Source of the DNA: JADDRA01 sp051005375
Lineage (GTDB): Bacteria; Actinomycetota; Acidimicrobiia; Acidimicrobiales; CADCSY01
Direction of reading: 5' to 3'
DNA length: 22,664 nt
NCBI GenBank assembly: GCA_051005375.1
Contig: JBPCJK010000111.1
Span: 1-22,664, forward strand
In this document: one piece after another, positions 13,940-21,179 of the stretch
Numbering within the stretch: the stretch's first letter is position 1
Layout: the number at the start of each line of letters is the position of its first letter
The notes under the pieces: generated by a model
Databases searched by the model: none
Told to the model about the DNA's origin: nothing
Seen by the model: only the letters and a program-made list of their open reading frames with translations
Position numbers and translations under genes: made by a program

Positions 13940-14857
13940 ATGAGGAGCAAGTGGACCGCGGCGGCGATGGCCACGCTGGTCCTGACCTCGGCCTGTGGCA
14001 CCAGCGCAACGGCGCCGCTGGCCGGCAGCCGGGGTGACCGGGTCACTGTGGTGGCCAGCTTCTACCCCCTGGCCGTGGCCGCCGAGCGGGTGGGCGGCGA
14101 TGGCGTGGTCGTCGCCAACCTGACCCCGCCCGGCGCCGAGCCCCACGACCTGGAGCTGTCGCCCCCAGAGGTCGAGCAGCTCCAGGACGCCGACGTGGTG
14201 CTGGTCATGGGACGGAAGTTCCAGCCGGCGGTGGAGGAGGTAGCCGCCAGCCGCACCAACGGCACGGTGGCGTTGCTTGCGACCTTGCCCGTCCCCCAGG
14301 AGGGGGAGGTGGACGACCAGCGTGAGGGCGGCTTCGATCCTCACGTCTGGCTGGACCCGGCCCTCATGGCCGACATCGTCGAGGACGTGGCCGCAGCGCT
14401 TAGCCAGGCCGACCCCGAACGGGCGGGGATGTTCCGGGCCAACGCCGACACCTTCAGGCGGGAGCTGGAGGGCCTGGATGGCCGCTACGCCACCGCCCTG
14501 GCCGGATGCGAGCAGCGCACCATGGTCACCTCCCACGCCGCCTTCGCCTATCTGGCCGACCGCTACGGCATGACCCAGCAAGCGGTCGCCGGCCTGTCGC
14601 CGGAGGCTGAGCCCGATCCCCGACGCCTGGCTGCGCTCAGCGACCTGGTGGCCAAGGACGGCATCACCACCATCTTCACCGAGAACCTGGTCTCCCCCAA
14701 GGTGGCGCAGACCCTGGCCAAGGAGACCGGGGTCACCACCGCCGTCCTCAACCCCCTGGAGGGCCTCACCGACGACCAGCGCGCCGAGGGGGCTGACTAC
14801 GTCTCGGTCATGGACGACAACCTGGCCGTCCTCAGCACCGCCCTCGACTGCCGCTGA
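13940..14857 (+). CDS. ZnuA-like metal-binding lipoprotein (cluster A-I)
   Basis: The 305-residue protein starts at ATG 13940, five bases after GGAGG. It has a lipoprotein signal peptide (AAAMATLVLTSAC, lipidated Cys19). The solute-binding domain binds Zn2+ or Mn2+ outside the membrane for an ABC importer. Expected ligands are His69 (GAEPHDLE), His135 (FDPHVWLDP), His199 (TSHAAFAYL) and Glu248 (FTENLVSP). The loop before the second histidine is short and acidic (EGEVDDQREGG) rather than His-rich as in many ZnuA proteins, so metal choice is uncertain; the Zur-like box favours zinc. No permease or ATPase genes follow, so the rest of the transporter must be elsewhere. Confidence 0.88.
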   Translation: MRSKWTAAAMATLVLTSACGTSATAPLAGSRGDRVTVVASFYPLAVAAERVGGDGVVVANLTPPGAEPHDLELSPPEVEQLQDADVVLVMGRKFQPAVEEVAASRTNGTVALLATLPVPQEGEVDDQREGGFDPHVWLDPALMADIVEDVAAALSQADPERAGMFRANADTFRRELEGLDGRYATALAGCEQRTMVTSHAAFAYLADRYGMTQQAVAGLSPEAEPDPRRLAALSDLVAKDGITTIFTENLVSPKVAQTLAKETGVTTAVLNPLEGLTDDQRAEGADYVSVMDDNLAVLSTALDCR

Positions 14858-14877
14858 CAGTAAGGGCTGCGGCGGCG

Positions 14878-14925
14878 TTCTGGCCCCAGGAGCGAGACGT
14901 TTTCCCCGCGGTTCTGGGACCAGAA
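14878..14925. repeat. Two tandem palindromes upstream of the DtxR-family gene
   Basis: TTCTGG-GA-CCAGAA (14912-14925) is a perfect 14-bp palindrome. A second copy, TTCTGG-CC-CCAGGA (14878-14891), differs at one base. They are 34 bp apart, about three helical turns, and lie between the lipoprotein stop and the DtxR-family promoter. Same-face tandem sites of this type look like a regulator's operator. Their identity is unknown. Confidence 0.55.
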
Positions 14926-14983
14926 TAGGGATGGGTGGGCGCAGGCGGCCCGAGCACCCCTTCATCCGTCGCCGGGGCGTCGC

Positions 14984-14996
14984 TAGCCTGGTCACC
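14984..14996 (+). promoter_or_regulatory. Candidate leaderless promoter of the DtxR-family gene
   Basis: TAGCCT (14984-14989) matches TAnnnT and is seven bases before ATG 14997, with no ribosome-binding site between them. This supports the ATG at 14997 over the upstream starts in the same frame. Confidence 0.5.
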
Positions 14997-15671
14997 ATGC
15001 AGGACGCCCACACGGCCTTTGCCGAGTACTGCGAGGCCATCTTCGAGCTGGAAGAGGATGACATGGAGGTGATCCAGGCCCGCATCGCCGAGCGCCTGGA
15101 GATCTCCCGCCCGGCGGTGTCGGAGATGATCCGTCGCATGGCGGCTGAGGGCCTGGTCACCCTGGACGGGGGAATCCACCTCACCGACGCCGGAGTGGTG
15201 CTGGCCGAGCAGGTGGTGCGCCGCCACCGCCTGGCCGAGCGCTTCCTCACCGACGTGCTGGGCCTGAACTGGGCCGAGGCCCACCACGAGGCCGGACGCT
15301 GGGAGCACGTGCTCAACGACAAGGTGGAGCGGGCCATGAACCGCATCCTCGGGGCCCCGACCACCTGCCCCCACGGCAACCCCATCCCTGGCTCGGCCTA
15401 CACCGAGCCCGAGGTGGTGCCCCTTGCCGAGCTCGCCGTCGGCACCGCCTTCACGGTGACCCGCATCCCCGAGGAGCTGGAGTTCACCCCCGGCGTGCTC
15501 GAGTTCCTGGAGGAGAACCTGGTGAAGCCGGGCATGGGAGGCACCCTCACCGCCGCCTCTCCCGACGGGACGGTCACGCTGAGCATCGAGGGGCGCCACG
15601 TGGGCATCGGTCCCTTCGCCGCCAGCCGCATCCTGGTCTCCCTGCCGTCACCGGTCGCCGCCCTCAGCTGA
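14997..15671 (+). CDS. DtxR/MntR-family metal-dependent regulator
   Basis: The 224-residue protein has the DtxR layout. A winged helix occupies about residues 5-70 (EYCEAIFELEED, ARIAERLEISRPAVSEMIRR), the metal/dimerisation domain about 70-140 (RRHRLAERFL, HHEAGRWEHVLND), and an SH3-like FeoA domain the C-terminus. His77, Glu81, His96, Glu103 and His104 align with metal ligands of DtxR. The two ligands that distinguish iron from manganese regulators differ: DtxR Met10 is Glu10 here and DtxR Cys102 is Gly100. An acid at the first position resembles MntR, so manganese sensing is plausible. It lies behind a metal-uptake lipoprotein gene. ATG 14997 is chosen from the leaderless -10 and from where homology begins. 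Confidence 0.9.
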   Translation: MQDAHTAFAEYCEAIFELEEDDMEVIQARIAERLEISRPAVSEMIRRMAAEGLVTLDGGIHLTDAGVVLAEQVVRRHRLAERFLTDVLGLNWAEAHHEAGRWEHVLNDKVERAMNRILGAPTTCPHGNPIPGSAYTEPEVVPLAELAVGTAFTVTRIPEELEFTPGVLEFLEENLVKPGMGGTLTAASPDGTVTLSIEGRHVGIGPFAASRILVSLPSPVAALS

Positions 15672-15708
15672 TCCTGGCTCGTCGCCGCGGCGGTAACCGG
15701 ACGCTGCC

Positions 15709-15727
15709 CCCACTGGTCGGAAGTGGG
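15709..15727. terminator. Possible stem-loop after the DtxR-family gene
   Basis: CCCACT (15709-15714) and AGTGGG (15722-15727) form a 6-bp stem with a 7-nt loop about 40 bp after the stop codon. No T-tract follows, so termination is only a suggestion. A second weak hairpin (CGCTC/GAGCG, 15751-15769) lies nearer the next gene. Confidence 0.3.
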
Positions 15728-15827
15728 CGGATCAGCGAGGATCCCCTGGACGCTCGGTGTCGCTGAGCGATGTCGAAGGTCCACGAATCTCCGATCCAGC
15801 ACGAACCCATTCGAGAAAGGGTGTCAC

Positions 15828-16439
15828 GTGACCACCGCCACCGCCGCTCCCGGCCCGCTCACCCTCGCCGACCTGCTGCCCCGGACCAGGGTGCGGACCG
15901 CCGCCCTGGTCATCGGGTTCGCGCTGCTCACCGCACTGGCGGCCCAGGTCACCTTCCCGCTGCCGTGGACGCCGGTCCCGGTGACCGGCTCGACCTTCGC
16001 CGTCCTCCTGGCCGGCGCCACCCTGGGGTGGCGGGCCGGGGGCGCCAGCCAGATCCTGTACCTGGCCCTGGGAGCGGTGGGGCTCCCCTTCTACCAGGGG
16101 GGTGCCAGCGGGTGGACCTACGCCTCCGGAGCAACCGGCGGGTACCTGGTGGGCTTCGTGGTCGCCGCTGGCCTGGTCGGGTTGCTGGCGGAACGCCACC
16201 AGGATCGCTCCCTGCTCACGTCGGTCCCGGCCATGCTGGCGGGGACCGCGGTGATCTACCTGTTCGGCGTGACCTGGCTGGCCCACGTCCTCGGCGCCGA
16301 TGCTTCCACCGCCCTGGAGAAGGGGCTCCTGCCCTTCCTGATCGGCGACGCCTTGAAGCTGGTGGTCGCCGGCGCCCTGCTCCCGGCGGCGTGGGCCCTG
16401 GCCCCGAAGCCCGAAGACCGGTCGGAGGACCGGGCCTAG
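15828..16439 (+). CDS. bioY: BioY biotin transporter (ECF substrate-binding subunit)
   Basis: The 203-residue membrane protein matches BioY. Conserved segments are TFPLPWTPVPVTGSTFAVLL after the first helix, GATLGWRAGGASQILYLALG, GLPFYQGGASGW, GATGGYLVGF, and a C-terminal FLIGDALKLVVAGALL. Five or six membrane segments are visible. BioY binds biotin with high affinity as the S component of an ECF importer. The ATPase and EcfT genes are not adjacent, so it either uses a shared energising module or works alone, as reported for some BioY proteins. GTG 15828 follows GAGAAAGG by a suitable distance; the frame upstream to 15723 is unlike the family. Confidence 0.92.
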   Translation: MTTATAAPGPLTLADLLPRTRVRTAALVIGFALLTALAAQVTFPLPWTPVPVTGSTFAVLLAGATLGWRAGGASQILYLALGAVGLPFYQGGASGWTYASGATGGYLVGFVVAAGLVGLLAERHQDRSLLTSVPAMLAGTAVIYLFGVTWLAHVLGADASTALEKGLLPFLIGDALKLVVAGALLPAAWALAPKPEDRSEDRA

Positions 16440-16492
16440 CCTGGCTGCTCGACGCAGTGGAATCGGGCTTCGGACCCGGTGGCCCCGGGCGG

Positions 16493-16506
16493 TACCGTGG
16501 TCCTCG
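16493..16506 (+). promoter_or_regulatory. Candidate leaderless promoter of the Ppx/GppA gene
   Basis: TACCGT (16493-16498) matches TAnnnT and lies eight bases before ATG 16507. No ribosome-binding site separates them. Confidence 0.45.
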
Positions 16507-18090
16507 ATGAGACGCGAGCTCGGCGCCGACGCGCTCGCCGCCATCGACGTGGGTACGAACTCGATCCACCTGGTCGTTGCCCGTCCCGCCGGCAACCAGC
16601 GCTTCGAGATCCTCGAGCGGGAGAAGGAGGTCGTGCGCCTGGGCAGCGGTTCCTCCGACATGTCGGAGCTGGCGCCTGACGCCATCGACCGGGGCGTCGA
16701 GGCCCTGCGGCGCATGCGCAGCATCGCCGAGGCCCATGGCGCGGCGATCGTGGCCGTGGCCACCAGCGCGGTCAGGGAGGCGACCAATCGCGACGAGCTC
16801 CTCGACCGCGCCCGTGACGAAGCCGGCGTCGACGTGGCGGTGATCTCCGGCGCGGAGGAGGCCAGGCTCATCCACCTGGGCGTGCTCCAGGCGGTCCCCG
16901 CCTACGACCGCCGTCTCCTGTTGATCGACATCGGCGGGGGAAGCACCGAGTTCCTCGTCGGCCAGGGCAGCGACGTGCTGTCGGCCAGGAGCCTCAAGCT
17001 CGGAGCCATCCGCCTCACCGAGCGGTTCTTCACCCATGACCGCACCCGGTCCTCCGAGGTGAAGGAGTGCCGGCAGTACATCCGGTCCTTCCTGGCCCCG
17101 GTGGTCCGCGACGTCCGGAGGCTGGGCTTCGAGGTGGCCGTCGGCAGCTCGGGCACCATCGCCAACATCGCCCAGATGGTGGCGCTGAACCGGGGAACGG
17201 CGCCCCGGACCACCAGCAACCTCGAGCTCTCCGGCGACGAGCTGGCCGAGGTGGTCGAGACCATCCTTGCTGCCGACACGGCCAAGGCCAGGGCCCGCAT
17301 CCCTGGCCTGGACGACAAGCGGGTGGACATCATCGTGGGTGGCGCCCTGTTGTTGGAGCAGGCGTTTGCCGAGCTGGGGATCGGCTCCATGGTGGTGTCG
17401 GACTTCGCCCTGCGAGAGGGAGTGCTCCTCGACGTGCTCCAGCAGCACGCCCGAACCAGCTCGCTGCACCACCTGAGCGATCTGCGCTTCGAGAGCGTGC
17501 TCCACCTCGCCGCCCGCTTCGACGAAGACCGGCCCCACGCCGAGCACGTGACCAAGCTGGCCACGTCCTTGTTCGACCAGACCGCCGACGTGCACGGCCT
17601 CGACGCCGGATGCGAGGAGTACCTGGAGGCGGCCGGGCTGCTCCACAACGTCGGGCTCGCCATCTCCCACGAAGCCCACCACAAGCACTCCTACTACCTG
17701 ATCCGCAACGCCGAGCAGCTCACCGGGTTCACCAACCGGGAGATCGAGATCATCGCCCAGGTCGCCCGCTACCACCGCAAGAGCCCACCCAAGGCCAAGC
17801 ACCCCGAGTTCGCCGCCCTGCGCTCCGGCGACCAGGACATGGTCCGCAAGCTGGCCGGAATGCTGCGGGTGGCCATCGGGCTCGACCGGACCCACGGTGG
17901 CGTCGTGCAGGCGCTGGAGTGCCGGCCGGATCCCAAGGACCCCGGTCACCTTGTCATGGTGGTCCACGTGGCACCGGGGGCCGAGCCGTCGCTCGAGCTC
18001 TACACCGCTCGAGAACAGCGGGGATTGTTCGAAGACGCCCTCGGCATCGCTGTCGTCTTCCAACGAGCTGCCACCTCCAGCGCTGCCTGA
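16507..18090 (+). CDS. Ppx/GppA exopolyphosphatase family protein with HD-like domain
   Basis: The 527-residue protein has the Ppx/GppA actin-like fold in residues about 10-305: AAIDVGTNSIHLVVARP (phosphate loop 1), AVATSAVREATNRDELL, LLIDIGGGSTEFLVG (phosphate loop 2, about 139-153) and VGSSGTIANIAQM. A C-terminal all-helical HD-like domain (about 320-490) has AAGLLHNVGLAISHEAHHKH. These enzymes remove terminal phosphate from polyphosphate or convert pppGpp to ppGpp, and sequence does not decide which. The HD pair reads His-Asn, so the domain is probably not a metal hydrolase by itself; E. coli Ppx has a similarly degenerate version. ATG 16507 is the only start close to the fold. BioY lies upstream on the same strand with its own spacing. 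Confidence 0.9.
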   Translation: MRRELGADALAAIDVGTNSIHLVVARPAGNQRFEILEREKEVVRLGSGSSDMSELAPDAIDRGVEALRRMRSIAEAHGAAIVAVATSAVREATNRDELLDRARDEAGVDVAVISGAEEARLIHLGVLQAVPAYDRRLLLIDIGGGSTEFLVGQGSDVLSARSLKLGAIRLTERFFTHDRTRSSEVKECRQYIRSFLAPVVRDVRRLGFEVAVGSSGTIANIAQMVALNRGTAPRTTSNLELSGDELAEVVETILAADTAKARARIPGLDDKRVDIIVGGALLLEQAFAELGIGSMVVSDFALREGVLLDVLQQHARTSSLHHLSDLRFESVLHLAARFDEDRPHAEHVTKLATSLFDQTADVHGLDAGCEEYLEAAGLLHNVGLAISHEAHHKHSYYLIRNAEQLTGFTNREIEIIAQVARYHRKSPPKAKHPEFAALRSGDQDMVRKLAGMLRVAIGLDRTHGGVVQALECRPDPKDPGHLVMVVHVAPGAEPSLELYTAREQRGLFEDALGIAVVFQRAATSSAA

Positions 18091-18149
18091 GAGCCCACAG
18101 GTCGGCCCGCCGTAGCGCCGCAGGAGGAGAGGTCCTGGCCGGCCCCATG

Positions 18150-18169
18150 CCGGCGAGGGCCATCGCCGG
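18150..18169. terminator. Strong GC stem-loop between convergent genes
   Basis: CCGGCGA (18150-18156) and TCGCCGG (18163-18169) form a perfect 7-bp stem with a 6-nt loop, about 60 bp after the ppx stop and about 90 bp before the convergent glycosidase stop. High-GC actinobacteria often terminate at such hairpins without a T-tract. The rest of the 167-bp gap shows only imperfect CCTTCNGGCCA repeats. Confidence 0.4.
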
Positions 18170-18257
18170 GGACGGACTGCGGAACGCCGGACCAGCTTGA
18201 CACCTTCCGGCCATCGCCACCTTGTCGCCTTCGGCCAGTTTGCCCTTAGGAGATAGT

Positions 18258-19568
18258 TCAAATCAGGTCGTCGGGTTCAGCGGAGTGGGAAAACATCTCG
18301 TTGACCGGTGGATTACGCCAGTGCCAGTGGGACATGTGGGGAAGCCACCCCTCGAGCGAATGGGCCACGGGCGTGCGCAGGCGGTAGGCGGGAAGGTTGC
18401 TGGCAGGTGTCCCCAGTGCTGCCAGCGCATACGACACCGACATGGACGAAGGGCGCCGGTCGAGGTTCTCGTCCAGCCAGAAGACGCCCACGGGGTCGAT
18501 GGCGCCGACGCACCTGGTCAGCAGCGAGCCCCAATCGGCCGAATCGATGAAGGGGAACCAGCAGTAGCCCCGGAGGTCGACCCCGGCGTCGCGCGCCAGC
18601 TCGCACTGCTCGAGGGTCCACTTGAGCCACGTGGCCCGATCGGAGGCGAAGCCACGGATGTTGGTCTCCCCGAGGATGCAGGGAATCCGGTAGCGCTCCC
18701 AGTACTCGGTGAACAGCTCGGCGAGGCTCCCCGGTGCCGATGCCATGGTGGTGCCCTCGCCCGCTGCACTCCATTCCCACTGGTTGTGGGCGTAGTAGTC
18801 GAGGCCGAGCACGTCGATGTGACCGGCTTCAACGGTGAGAAGGTCCTCCCCGCCCGCCCCCAGCACGTCTTGCACGAACGGGCGATCAGGGGCGATGGAC
18901 CGACCGAGGAGCAGGTCGGTGAGCAGGAATCGTCGGTCGTTGGCCATCCGGGCAAACTCCTCGCCCTCGGCGCTGCACCAGGTATGCCGCTCGCTGGTCT
19001 CGACGTGAACGTGTTCGGCGGCCGGCAGGAGGTCGTGGAGCGCACGGCTCGCCCGGGTGACCGCCGGGAAGACGTTGAGGGCCAGCCGGACGAATCCCCT
19101 GAAGTCGCGCCAGTACGGCGGCCAGATACCCTGCTGGCCGCACAACAACAGGGTGGTGAACGGCTCGTTGCAGACGGTGTAGCCGGGCAGCCACGGGTAG
19201 CGCTCGGCAACCGCCTCGACGAAGCGCAGGAACGCGGGCTCGAAGACGGGCGAGGCTAAGTCGCCGAGCCAGAGCGGGTAGCTGGTGTGGTGGAGCAGAT
19301 CGACGATGGGCGAGAGGCCCTGGTCGTGCATGAAGCAGAGGACCTCGTCGGCGTGGTCCCAGACGAAGCGACCGGCCTCGGGCTCGATGCGGTGCCAGCG
19401 CAGCGGATAGCGCAGTTGACGCACATGGCAGGCGGCCATCAAGGCGAGGTCGTCGCGCCAGCGCAGGTCGTGCTCCGTCGTCTCCGCCACGTCCCGGTCA
19501 TGGGCTGGTTGGTAGGTCGACTCGAATGCTCCGATGAACGGGATGGTCGGGTGCCCGCTGTCGCTCAC
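18258..19568 (-). CDS. GH1-like glycoside hydrolase family protein
   Basis: The 436-residue protein follows the COG2723 (beta-glucosidase, GH1) (beta/alpha)8 pattern. FIGAFESTYQ is strand 1, QLRYPLRWHRIEPEAGRFVW strand 2, PIVDLLHHTSYPLWL strand 3, and YTVCNEP carries the acid/base Glu135. IDVLGLDYYAHNQ leads to the late strand PCILGETNIRG, with candidate nucleophile Glu301. Typical GH1 enzymes have ITENG at that last position, so this is a divergent branch and the sugar substrate cannot be named. No signal peptide is seen, so it should be cytoplasmic. GTG 19568 overlaps the TGA of the aldo/keto reductase remnant (GTGA), so the two are translationally coupled. Confidence 0.82.
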   Translation of the reverse strand: MSDSGHPTIPFIGAFESTYQPAHDRDVAETTEHDLRWRDDLALMAACHVRQLRYPLRWHRIEPEAGRFVWDHADEVLCFMHDQGLSPIVDLLHHTSYPLWLGDLASPVFEPAFLRFVEAVAERYPWLPGYTVCNEPFTTLLLCGQQGIWPPYWRDFRGFVRLALNVFPAVTRASRALHDLLPAAEHVHVETSERHTWCSAEGEEFARMANDRRFLLTDLLLGRSIAPDRPFVQDVLGAGGEDLLTVEAGHIDVLGLDYYAHNQWEWSAAGEGTTMASAPGSLAELFTEYWERYRIPCILGETNIRGFASDRATWLKWTLEQCELARDAGVDLRGYCWFPFIDSADWGSLLTRCVGAIDPVGVFWLDENLDRRPSSMSVSYALAALGTPASNLPAYRLRTPVAHSLEGWLPHMSHWHWRNPPVNEMFSHSAEPDDLI

Positions 19569-19927
19569 GAACCGGTGCCCTCGGGCCGTCGGGGTCCCTG
19601 TCCGGAGCCGATCTCGGCGAGGGCGGCGCTGATCTCGTTGACGTCGTCATCATCCAGGTCCACCTCGGCGGCGCCGATCCAGCCATCGACCTGGCTAGGT
19701 CTGCGGGCCCCGACGATGGCGCCGGTGACCACCGGCCACGCGCCAAGGCCGAGACGCGTCACCTCCAGGCCGGTCGCGACCAAGGGGACTGGGGTGGCCA
19801 AGCGGGCGGAGGCATCAGGGGAAGGCGTCTGAACTGGGACCGTCACGGCTCTCTCCGTCGTTGGCGCGAGGAGCTGAGCTCCGATCTGGCGGGTGGGACG
19901 GAGAAGCTGGTACTCCTGGCGCGGCAC
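19565..19927 (-). pseudogene. Aldo/keto reductase with large in-frame internal deletion
   Basis: The 120-codon frame contains the first strand of an aldo/keto reductase (ATGLEVTRLGLGAWPV) joined directly to its C-terminal motif (TGAIVGARRPSQVDGWIGAA, then VDLDDDDVNEISAALAEIG). In intact family members these are separated by roughly 230-250 residues that carry the catalytic Asp-Tyr-Lys-His set, all missing here. The join is in frame and lies at an inverted repeat CCGGTG-AC-CACCGG (19722-19735). The first 45 codons are unlike the family, and the true start may be a later GTG. The stop still overlaps the GTG of the glycosidase gene by four bases. The product cannot be an active reductase; it may persist because it carries translation into the next gene. 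Confidence 0.75.
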
Positions 19928-20054
19928 CTTCTCAACCGGGGACCTACCCGTTGGCCGGCTTGGGAAACTGGCGCGGGCGACTGGAACGGTCCGGCGGTGT
20001 CAGGTTAATGCTGCGGCCCTGGCTCGGTGTCCTCCGGGGCAGGGGTTCGAGAGG

Positions 20055-21179
20055 TCAGCGCTCCGGCCAGGTGAGGCTGAAGCAGCGCTGGGCCAGGGTA
20101 CCGGGAGACCAGTGGCCCCACAGGCCGAGGAAGCAGCGCCGGGTCGAGTCGGTCCAGGCCATGGCCTCGGGGTCGGCCACCCGGCGCACGACCTGGCGGA
20201 TCCCGCCCTCGTGCACGACGTAGCCGGCCCAGGTACCGGGGAAGTCCTGGGGCGAGCCCACCTCGGCGACGGTGACCGGGCCCCAGCTGTGGGCGCGGTG
20301 GCGGTGGCTGTGCCCGGTGACGACCAGGGTGGCCGGGTTGGCCTCGGCCACGGCGTCGAGGAAGGGCATGGCCTCGGCTCCGGGGATGCCCTGGGGGGGA
20401 TGGGTCATCAGCCGGTGGCGCTGGGGGTGGTGGTGCATGGCCACCAGTGCCGGACCTCTGGCCTCGCCCACCAGTCGGGCGATGGCGGCGGTGCTGGGGT
20501 CGATGGTGCCCCGGTTGTGGCAATCGACGGTGGTGTCGGCCAGGACCAGGCAGACACCGGGAAGGTCGCGCTCCTGGGGGCCGCCAGTGCTCAGGGCGAT
20601 CCCGGCGGCGGCCAGGGCGGGACGGGGGTCGATGGCACGGGAGCACACGTCGTGGTTGCCGAGGATGGCCTCCACCGGGAGGCCGGGCGCGCTCAGCAGC
20701 TTGGCCGCCGTCTCCCACTCCTCGCTGCGGCCGTGGTCGGTGATGTCACCCTTGGCCACCACCAGCTGCGCTCCCCATGTCGCCAGCTCGGCCATGGCCG
20801 CGGCCAGGCACCGCTCCGGTGGCGGCACTGACGCTCCGGGGGGGTGGGTGACGGTGGGCCACTTCCCGAACGTGGGGTCGCCCAGGTGGATGTCGTTGAC
20901 GGTGGCGAGGCGGAACAGCTCCTGCCCCGGCGGCGGGGACAGGGTGTGCAACGACCCGACCTTCTGTGCCGGCTTTCCCTCGGGCTCGGCAACAACGTCG
21001 AGGGCGGCGTCGACGGGCAGGTGGGTGAGCACGACCGCACCGGGTCCGGCGCTCGGCCCCACCACCTCATGGGAATCGCCGACGGTGATCTGCACCGAGG
21101 TGGACAGCGATTCCCACGTGAGCTGGGCGGTGGTGTCCTCGACGGCGAAGAGCCACAGCGAGGGTCCCGACGAGCTCAG
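20055..21179 (-). CDS. Calcineurin-like metallophosphoesterase
   Basis: The core (about residues 90-320 of 374) has every class III/CpdA-like metallophosphoesterase motif in order: TVNDIHLG, AKGDITDHG, ILGNHDV, VAMHHHP and VTGHSHRHRA. The family hydrolyses phosphodiesters or phosphomonoesters with two metals, and the substrate is unknown here. The usual call would start at GTG 21095, but upstream codons in the same frame (SLWLFAVEDTTAQLTWESL) continue the N-terminal beta domain seen in actinobacterial relatives. The only start that includes them is CTG at 21179, which overlaps the aminopeptidase TGA as CTGA. I therefore extend it there; GTG 21095 is the conservative alternative. A 128-bp gap with nothing recognisable separates its stop from the aldo/keto reductase remnant. 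Confidence 0.85.
   Translation of the reverse strand: MSSSGPSLWLFAVEDTTAQLTWESLSTSVQITVGDSHEVVGPSAGPGAVVLTHLPVDAALDVVAEPEGKPAQKVGSLHTLSPPPGQELFRLATVNDIHLGDPTFGKWPTVTHPPGASVPPPERCLAAAMAELATWGAQLVVAKGDITDHGRSEEWETAAKLLSAPGLPVEAILGNHDVCSRAIDPRPALAAAGIALSTGGPQERDLPGVCLVLADTTVDCHNRGTIDPSTAAIARLVGEARGPALVAMHHHPQRHRLMTHPPQGIPGAEAMPFLDAVAEANPATLVVTGHSHRHRAHSWGPVTVAEVGSPQDFPGTWAGYVVHEGGIRQVVRRVADPEAMAWTDSTRRCFLGLWGHWSPGTLAQRCFSLTWPER

Noticed and set aside
16216..18261. A 681-codon minus-strand frame opposite ppx and bioY
   Set aside because: Its sequence is antisense codon bias (Gly/Asp/Val/Leu-rich) with no domain. The plus-strand genes carry full family motifs.
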